Assembly (NCBI GenBank): GCA_934196075.1
Contig: CAKPVW010000043.1
Location: forward strand, 1 to 17,546
Reading direction: 5' to 3'
Origin: an uncultured Anaerovibrio sp.
GTDB lineage: Bacteria; Bacillota; Negativicutes; Selenomonadales; Selenomonadaceae
Length of the DNA: 17,546 nucleotides
Shown: piece after piece, positions 12,868-17,546 of the stretch
Layout of the letters: each line of letters starts with the position of its first letter
How positions within the stretch are numbered: position 1 is the first letter of the stretch
The notes under the pieces: generated by a model
What the model saw: only the letters and a program-made list of their open reading frames with translations
Told to the model about the DNA's origin: nothing
Databases searched by the model: none
Position numbers and translations under genes: made by a program

Positions 12868-14145
12868 TTATTCCTGACTCGTCAACAGAATGGCATGCTT
12901 CATTCTAGCAACATTGGACATAATATCATCCTCTGGGAAGAAGGCTCTGACAGCCTGTATCTGTTCATCCTCTCCATCAGCCACAACCACCTCAACCCGT
13001 TCGCCTAGAATACGCCTAGCCTGATGTACCACCAAGCGTATATGCTCTGTATCTGTCAGGATAATATATTTATTGGCAATATCGCTATGAGCCGCATTGA
13101 CAATTTCCTCCACAGATGGGCCTGATGGGTCACTGCCGTCAAGAATAACCGTAGCACCAGCTTCCTGAAGGCGCTGTCCAGCCTCCTCATTAGGAGCCAC
13201 TGTCATCAAAGCCAAGGGAAGGAGGAAGCTTTGCTGAACCATAGCCATGGCATGAGGCTCCGCCATAATATTAATATGAATTTCGCCAATATGCCCCCAA
13301 CCTACAGCTCGCTCCAGCACCTTGCCGGGATGCTCAGAGTGAAGATGGATAAATAGATTGCGGAAACGCCTTTCCACCACCACAAAATTGCCAATTTCCT
13401 GCAGCTCCTTTTCTATCAAAGTAACAGAAAGCTTGGGATTGGCCACCATAAAGGTAACGCAATACGGACGCACCATATCATCATAAGGACTAATAAGATT
13501 CTCCTGCCGATTTACCCCAAAGCTGTTGGAGAAAGGCAGCGTAGGGGAAACAAATTCGCCAATAATACCCTTGAGACAGCCATTGAGAAAGACCTGCATA
13601 ATCATTTCTCCAGAGTCTATTTTCTCTGTAAAGGATTCCTCTCCTGCCTTAATGGCCGCCTTTATTATCTCGGTAATATGCAGGCCGGATTTTACCGCAT
13701 GATAGGCCCCCTTGGCCATAATCTTGGATGCCACTATAATCGGCCTGTTTTTTTGTTCTGGCACTGCCTTCTGGGCATAGAGAATCCCGTATTGAAAAGC
13801 CTTGCCAAATTCCTGCGAGGTGGCATTGAATTTACCTACCAGTCCCTTGGCCAGCCCTCGAAGAATCTGAGACAGAATCACACCGGCATTGCCTCTAGCT
13901 CCCAGCACAGCAGCATCTGCCACCCGCCGAGCCAAACCGCCAATGCTTTCATTGACAGAATCCGCCAAAGGCAGCACGGCTGCCCCCATGGTTCTCAGTA
14001 CATCCGTCCCCGGCATGCCACAGTAAAAAAACTTGCCATTCTTCTTCAGCTTGTTAATACGATCATATTCCAATATAAATTCACTATAGGCACCAATAAT
14101 CATGCGTTTATAATCAGTACCAGTGATTACTTCATTATTTTCCAT
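12868..14145 (-). CDS. DAK2/FakA-like protein lacking the metal-binding aspartates
   Basis: A 425-aa cytoplasmic protein. It resembles the DAK2-type kinase family (FakA/YloV, the fatty-acid kinase subunit that works with DegV/FakB proteins; about 550 aa). The DhaL-like N-terminal domain keeps GARGNAGVILSQILRG, matching the family GARGNSGVILSQ, and a middle region has YCVTFMV where the family has YCTEF. In place of the nucleotide/Mg motif PDGDTGTNM the protein reads YCGMPGTDV: C42 and M44 replace the two Asp residues, leaving D48 nearby. The C-terminal part (ILTDTEHIRLVVHQA, then AVRAFFPEDD) follows the family's last domain. It starts at ATG 14145, seven bases after AGGAG; a TTG six nt upstream is too close to the ribosome site. 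Kinase activity is doubtful; a regulatory or scaffold role is inferred. No degV gene is in view. Confidence 0.8.
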   Translation of the reverse strand: MENNEVITGTDYKRMIIGAYSEFILEYDRINKLKKNGKFFYCGMPGTDVLRTMGAAVLPLADSVNESIGGLARRVADAAVLGARGNAGVILSQILRGLAKGLVGKFNATSQEFGKAFQYGILYAQKAVPEQKNRPIIVASKIMAKGAYHAVKSGLHITEIIKAAIKAGEESFTEKIDSGEMIMQVFLNGCLKGIIGEFVSPTLPFSNSFGVNRQENLISPYDDMVRPYCVTFMVANPKLSVTLIEKELQEIGNFVVVERRFRNLFIHLHSEHPGKVLERAVGWGHIGEIHINIMAEPHAMAMVQQSFLLPLALMTVAPNEEAGQRLQEAGATVILDGSDPSGPSVEEIVNAAHSDIANKYIILTDTEHIRLVVHQARRILGERVEVVVADGEDEQIQAVRAFFPEDDIMSNVARMKHAILLTSQE

Positions 14146-14202
14146 TGTCAATCTCCTGTACAGGTATAATTCTTCTTTTAATGACTGTAAAAATTGTATA
14201 TA

Positions 14203-14285
14203 ACGAGGTGTCCGATGTCCCCCACCTCTATAGGTGGCGGGAAACTGTGCTAATAACAGGGTGGAGCTAATATCTCCACCCTCGT
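14203..14285. ncRNA. four-way-junction structured RNA candidate, strand unresolved
   Basis: Four stems close on each other: P1 ACGAG/CTCGT (14203-14207 with 14281-14285); a 9-bp hairpin with one bulged C (14219-14227 with 14232-14241); CTGT/ACAG with a 7-nt loop (14245-14259); and GGTGGAG/CTCCACC with a 7-nt loop (14260-14280). The last two hairpins and P1 abut with no unpaired base between them. Both 7-nt-loop hairpins contain GCTAATA. On the minus strand it would lie in the leader of the DAK2-like gene, ending 58 nt before its ATG. On the plus strand a weak promoter (14176-14204) would start inside P1, which is less suitable. It matches no riboswitch class I know. Confidence 0.4.
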
Positions 14286-14288
14286 CGA

Positions 14289-14341
14289 AACCCCATTGAA
14301 AGAAAATGAAAAAATCATTTTCTTTGAATAATGTAGGGGTT
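14289..14341. repeat. long AT-rich hairpin overlapping the ftsA-like promoter
   Basis: AACCCC (14289-14294) pairs with GGGGTT (14336-14341). Inside, an 11-bp perfect stem, AAAGAAAATGA (14299-14309) with TCATTTTCTTT (14315-14325), encloses a loop of five A. The 3' side covers the -35 region of the downstream promoter, so it could be an operator or a DNA structure rather than an RNA element. Confidence 0.55.
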
Positions 14342-14351
14342 ATAATATAAT
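14324..14351 (+). promoter_or_regulatory. promoter of the FtsA-like gene
   Basis: TTGAAT (14324-14329), 16-nt spacer, TATAAT (14346-14351); a second overlapping TATAAT lies at 14341-14346. It gives a leader of about 50 nt before AAGGAG (14396-14401). Confidence 0.55.
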
Positions 14352-14408
14352 TATTCGCTAAATTCTCTAATTAACCTTTTTTTGGAGAAAAAAGTAAGGA
14401 GATTTTTT

Positions 14409-16781
14409 ATGGAAAATACAAAATTTGTTAATCAGACTACAGAGGCTGGCCCTATATCAGCCTCCAAGCCTAAAAGAAAATACACCCGCCGCAGTCATTC
14501 TGCCAAAAACAAACTGCCTGCCAAGGAGCCTAAGACCAAATATGAAAAGATTTTCGCCTTGGATATCGGCACCCGCAGCGTTATTGGCATTGTGGCTGAC
14601 AAAACCCCTGCCGGACTGAAGATTATTGCCACCGAAAGAATGGAGCACAAAACCAGAGCCATGGAGGATGGTCAAATCCATGATGTACCTCAGGTAGCCA
14701 ACGTTATTGACAGAGTAAAAAAAGCCTTGATTGCCAAGACCGGACCGCTAAAAAGCGCTGCTGTAGCAGCCGCTGGACGTGCTCTCTACACTATGACTGC
14801 CACCGCAGATATGGAATTTAGCGGCATTATTACTGCGGAGCAGGAGCGAAGCTTGGATTTTGCTGGCGTTCAGGCCGCCCAGGCTCAACTGGCCACCTCT
14901 GGCACTGTAGAGGATTTGGCCAATTACTACTGCGTTGGCTACAGCACCATTAAATACGAGCTGGACGGTACCAAGCTGAAAACTCTCGTGGGACAACGGG
15001 GCCGAGTTGCTTCTGCCACAGTCATTGCCACCTTCCTGCCTAGGCAGGTTATTGACTCCATGCATTCTGCTCTGCAAAGCGTCAAGCTGGATATGCATGC
15101 CCTGACCTTGGAGCCTATTGCCGCCATTAACGTATTGATACCTCCTACCATGCGCCATCTGAATCTGGTGCTGGTAGATATTGGCGCAGGCACCTCCGAT
15201 GTGGCTATTACCCGCAACGGATCTGTAATAGCCTATGGTATGGTACCTCAGGCTGGCGATGAAATCACTGATGCCATTTCCCAGCAGTATCTACTGGACT
15301 TTAATGTAGCAGAAAAACTCAAAAGAGATGCCACTGACGGTCTCCAGTGCCACTTTGCTGACATTATGGGCATGGAATATGATTTATCCGCCATGGAAGT
15401 GCTAAAGCCTGTACTGCCCAATATCCGCAATCTGGCAGAATCCATTGCGCAGCAGATTTTGGAGCTAAATGGCAATGAACCGCCTCAGGCTGTTATTCTG
15501 GTAGGCGGTGGCTCCCTGACACCTCACCTCAGCGACTATGTGGCAGAAATTATGAATCTCCCTATGGGCAGGGTAGCTGTCCGTCATCCAGAGAAAATTG
15601 ATGGGATTATCGAAATCCCTGCTGAGCTGCAGCTGCCTGATGCTGTAACCCCTTTGGGTATTCTCAAAATCGCCTCTCTAAACACCCTGCACTTTCTCAG
15701 GGTATATGTCAACGACACCGAATACAGTCTCTTTAATTTCCGCGATTTGACGGTATCTGATGCCTTGCTAAATGCTGGTATTATTCTCAAAAAGCTCAAT
15801 GGCCGTCCTGGCCTAGGTGCCATGCTGAAAATTAACGGCGAAAACAAATTTATTCCAGGCACCATGGGCACCATGGCACAGCTTCTGCTGGATGATGCCC
15901 CTGCCACTCTAGATACTCCTATTAAGGATGGCAGCCATCTGCAGGTAATTGCCGGTACCAATGGTTCTGCTCCTGAAATTACCCTGGAGGATGTACTGGA
16001 TATTCCACCAGCCTACACGGTGTTCATCAACGGCATGGAAACCAATATTGCTGCCCAGTACACCATTAACGGCCAGCTGGCCCAGCCGGGACAGCTTTTG
16101 CATGATGGGGATGATATTATCAGCTGTGATACCAGAACTCTCGGCGAGGTACTAAATACCGCTGGTTTCCCCCCTTTGGGCAAAAAGATAAAATATACTC
16201 TCAATGACAAGGATTCCCAATATACCATTTCACCTCGTATTCTTCTTAATGATAATGAGGCCAAGCTTTCTGATGAAGTACATCAACAGGACTATATTGA
16301 ATATATTGCCCCAGATTTACCCAAGCTGGGAGATGTGTTAAATGTTTCTGAGCTGGATGCTTCTCTCGTGATTTATTACGAGGGACAGGAGCACAAAATT
16401 CCTTCTGCCACAGTAACTCTGGAGGTTAATGGTCATCCAGCCAGCACCAACACTCTGATTGAGGATGGCAGTCAGGTAAGATTTATGAAATCCCTGCGGG
16501 CTGCCACCACAGTAAGCGATGCCTTGCTGGCTGTGGGATTCCAGCCGCCAGCTGCCAAAAGCCGAGTGGGCTTTACCATTTTGGTCAACAATCAGCCTGT
16601 GAACTTTACAGATCCTATCAAAAATGGTGATGAGCTGGCTGTAGTTATTAGTCAGCCTACTGACAGCAGCTTCACCCAGCAGAGAGAAATGACACCTGCT
16701 GCCATAGAGGATTCCATCAAGCTGGCAGACAAGATTAACAACATTCCAGGACTCTCCGAAGCCCTGAAAAACAATCATTAA
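14409..16781 (+). CDS. FtsA-like actin-fold ATPase with five C-terminal repeats
   Basis: A 790-aa protein. A basic, probably disordered N-terminus (about 20-47, KPKRKYTRR and similar) precedes an FtsA/PilM-type actin-fold ATPase: phosphate-1 loop ALDIGTRSVIGIV (from 50), an SHS2-like 1C region (about 70-230), phosphate-2 loop VDIGAGTSD (256-264) and adenosine motif VGGGS (365-369). Ordinary FtsA is about 420 aa and ends in a membrane-targeting helix. Here five diverged repeats follow, at about 447-517, 524-575, 576-637, 638-698 and 700-748. Most start with a (T/K)-(L/V)-x-(D/E)-(V/A)-L turn, and several then show a VNG/ING-like strand and end in I-x-D/N-G-D/S. This suggests small beta-grasp-like modules, which is an inference. 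The ATG at 14409 has AAGGAG at seven bases; an upstream TTG lacks a ribosome site. No ftsZ is nearby, so a division role is uncertain; an envelope or scaffold role is possible. Confidence 0.8.
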   Translation: MENTKFVNQTTEAGPISASKPKRKYTRRSHSAKNKLPAKEPKTKYEKIFALDIGTRSVIGIVADKTPAGLKIIATERMEHKTRAMEDGQIHDVPQVANVIDRVKKALIAKTGPLKSAAVAAAGRALYTMTATADMEFSGIITAEQERSLDFAGVQAAQAQLATSGTVEDLANYYCVGYSTIKYELDGTKLKTLVGQRGRVASATVIATFLPRQVIDSMHSALQSVKLDMHALTLEPIAAINVLIPPTMRHLNLVLVDIGAGTSDVAITRNGSVIAYGMVPQAGDEITDAISQQYLLDFNVAEKLKRDATDGLQCHFADIMGMEYDLSAMEVLKPVLPNIRNLAESIAQQILELNGNEPPQAVILVGGGSLTPHLSDYVAEIMNLPMGRVAVRHPEKIDGIIEIPAELQLPDAVTPLGILKIASLNTLHFLRVYVNDTEYSLFNFRDLTVSDALLNAGIILKKLNGRPGLGAMLKINGENKFIPGTMGTMAQLLLDDAPATLDTPIKDGSHLQVIAGTNGSAPEITLEDVLDIPPAYTVFINGMETNIAAQYTINGQLAQPGQLLHDGDDIISCDTRTLGEVLNTAGFPPLGKKIKYTLNDKDSQYTISPRILLNDNEAKLSDEVHQQDYIEYIAPDLPKLGDVLNVSELDASLVIYYEGQEHKIPSATVTLEVNGHPASTNTLIEDGSQVRFMKSLRAATTVSDALLAVGFQPPAAKSRVGFTILVNNQPVNFTDPIKNGDELAVVISQPTDSSFTQQREMTPAAIEDSIKLADKINNIPGLSEALKNNH

Positions 16782-16804
16782 ACCTTCTATTGCATAGCAA
16801 TACA

Positions 16805-16837
16805 AAAGACCATCAGTTACAAAACCGATGGTCTTTT
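16805..16837 (+). terminator. bidirectional terminator between the FtsA-like gene and malQ
   Basis: AAAGACCATC (16805-16814) pairs perfectly with GATGGTCTTT (16827-16836). A T-run follows on the plus strand, and the A-rich 5' flank gives TTT on the minus strand, so it may serve both convergent genes. Confidence 0.8.
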
Positions 16838-16850
16838 TTTACAATAAATA

Positions 16851-17546
16851 TTAGCGATTGTATTTTTCAGCCAAGGCCTTTAACCAATTGGCCTTATACT
16901 GCTTCAGCATACCTGGCTTCATGCGCCAACCCCAATTGCCCTCGGCAACTCCAGGCACATTCATACGGCAGCTGCCATCCAGCTGAAGGATGTCCTGCAA
17001 GGCAATAATAACCATGCGGGCATCGGAAGCATAGGCGTGCTCAATAAGCCTGCTGTCCAGTTCCTCTGCTGGTGCACCTGCTGCATCCAACATATTGGCA
17101 ATAGCCTCTACCTCCGCCCGGGAAGCATTTTCCTTTAGCCAGCCCACCATGGTGTTATTATCATGGGTACTGGTGTAAACAATACAGTCCTCAGGCTCTA
17201 CGAAATTAATGCGGCCATTCTCATTGAAATGCAGCTCAAATTGCAATATCTTCATACCAGGGAACTGACAGTCCTGACGCAGCTTCTCCACCTCATTGGT
17301 AATAACCCCCAAGTCCTCAGCTACAATAGGAACATCTCCTATATCCTTGCGGATAATATCGAAGAAATGCTTGCCTGGACCTGGCTTCCACACACCATGC
17401 TCGGCAGTCTTGGCATCACCATCAACCTCCCAGAAGGATTCAAAGCCTCTGAAATGGTCAATGCGGATAATATCCACCTGACGCATCAGATTGCGGAAAC
17501 GGCGAATCCACCAATCATAGCCATCCTGCTTCATAACCTCCCAGTT
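16851..17546 (-). CDS. malQ: 4-alpha-glucanotransferase (amylomaltase, GH77), C-terminal part, cut by the window edge
   Basis: The reading frame is open to the window edge, and 231 C-terminal residues are visible of a family usually about 500 long. The fragment begins NWEVM, continuing into GYDWW, a GH77 signature. It carries the catalytic triad: nucleophile Asp in RIDHFRGF (fragment residue 30), acid/base Glu in VAEDLG (77) and the third Asp in STHDNNT (129). The end has the typical NVPG..EGNWGWR pattern. MalQ transfers glucan segments between maltodextrins in glycogen or maltodextrin metabolism, in the cytoplasm. The internal Met at 17534 is not the start. It converges on the FtsA-like gene, with a shared terminator. 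Confidence 0.95.
   Translation of the reverse strand, partial: NWEVMKQDGYDWWIRRFRNLMRQVDIIRIDHFRGFESFWEVDGDAKTAEHGVWKPGPGKHFFDIIRKDIGDVPIVAEDLGVITNEVEKLRQDCQFPGMKILQFELHFNENGRINFVEPEDCIVYTSTHDNNTMVGWLKENASRAEVEAIANMLDAAGAPAEELDSRLIEHAYASDARMVIIALQDILQLDGSCRMNVPGVAEGNWGWRMKPGMLKQYKANWLKALAEKYNR

Noticed and set aside
14208..14270. A fluoride (crcB) riboswitch, suggested by CCGATG, GGGAAACTG and GGAGCTAATAT strings
   Set aside because: The strings do not lie in the crcB fold; the pairing found is a four-way junction, and neither neighbour is a fluoride gene.
14382..14408. A TTG start extending the FtsA-like protein by nine residues
   Set aside because: AAGGAG lies downstream of it and serves the ATG at 14409.
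17532..17534. Met at 17534 as the malQ start
   Set aside because: The frame stays open to the window edge with NWEV, part of the GH77 signature, so this is an internal Met.

Overview
The window looks like chromosomal DNA from a low-to-mid GC member of the Firmicutes, most likely a Negativicutes (Sporomusa/Veillonella/Acidaminococcus side). This is inferred from strong AGGAGG ribosome sites, a PerR-type Fur protein, the Firmicutes Hol-Tox type I toxin architecture, an FtsA-like ATPase with a long C-terminal extension, and a CobT-family protein resembling a fused form of the ArsA/ArsB pair known from Sporomusa and Veillonella. No species can be named. No tRNA, rRNA, IS element, prophage or CRISPR array was seen.

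Layout. 1-252: a possible small RNA with a terminator, then the terminator of the minus-strand perR gene (253-699), whose promoter region carries a 22-bp palindrome and a Fur/Per-box-like site. 850-1620: two tandem copies of a small-hydrophobic-peptide (Hol-Tox-like) type I toxin/antitoxin locus. Each has a sense promoter, a structured leader, a 31- or 37-codon ORF, a hairpin over the stop codon, and a convergent antisense promoter. 1668-5919: tex and a double-domain CobT homologue, probably co-transcribed. 5916-9100 (minus): a LysR regulator, an OmpR-type response regulator and a sensor kinase packed as one operon that ends in a 4-bp overlap with the cobT homologue. 9366-10700: an NCS2 purine permease with a TTG start, divergent from lysR. 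10850-11760 (minus): xpt and an upstream 105-aa protein of unknown function. 11911-12522 (minus): a DUF3846-like protein. 12572-12839: a strong 6S RNA candidate. 12868-14145 (minus): a DAK2/FakA-like protein whose metal-binding aspartates are missing. 14203-14341: an intergenic four-way-junction RNA candidate and a long hairpin. 14409-16781: an FtsA-like ATPase with five C-terminal repeats. 16851-17546 (minus): the C-terminal part of malQ.

How the genes fit together. perR is a peroxide/metal regulator that probably controls itself. tex and the CobT homologue share a transcript; the latter should activate the lower ligand of a cobamide. The permease and Xpt form a xanthine uptake and salvage pair. 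The LysR/two-component operon may sense an envelope signal, and LysR may also act on the divergent permease promoter. The small-RNA content is high: two toxin mRNAs, two antisense RNAs, probable 6S RNA and two unclassified structured elements.

The most notable items are the tandem type I toxin loci, whose leaders are nearly identical while the peptides have diverged and whose leader can fold two mutually exclusive ways around the Shine-Dalgarno; the ArsA-ArsB-like fusion; the FtsA-like protein with five repeats; the FakA-like protein lacking active-site Asp residues; and the unclassified four-way-junction RNA. All calls come from reading the sequence; no database search or folding program was run.
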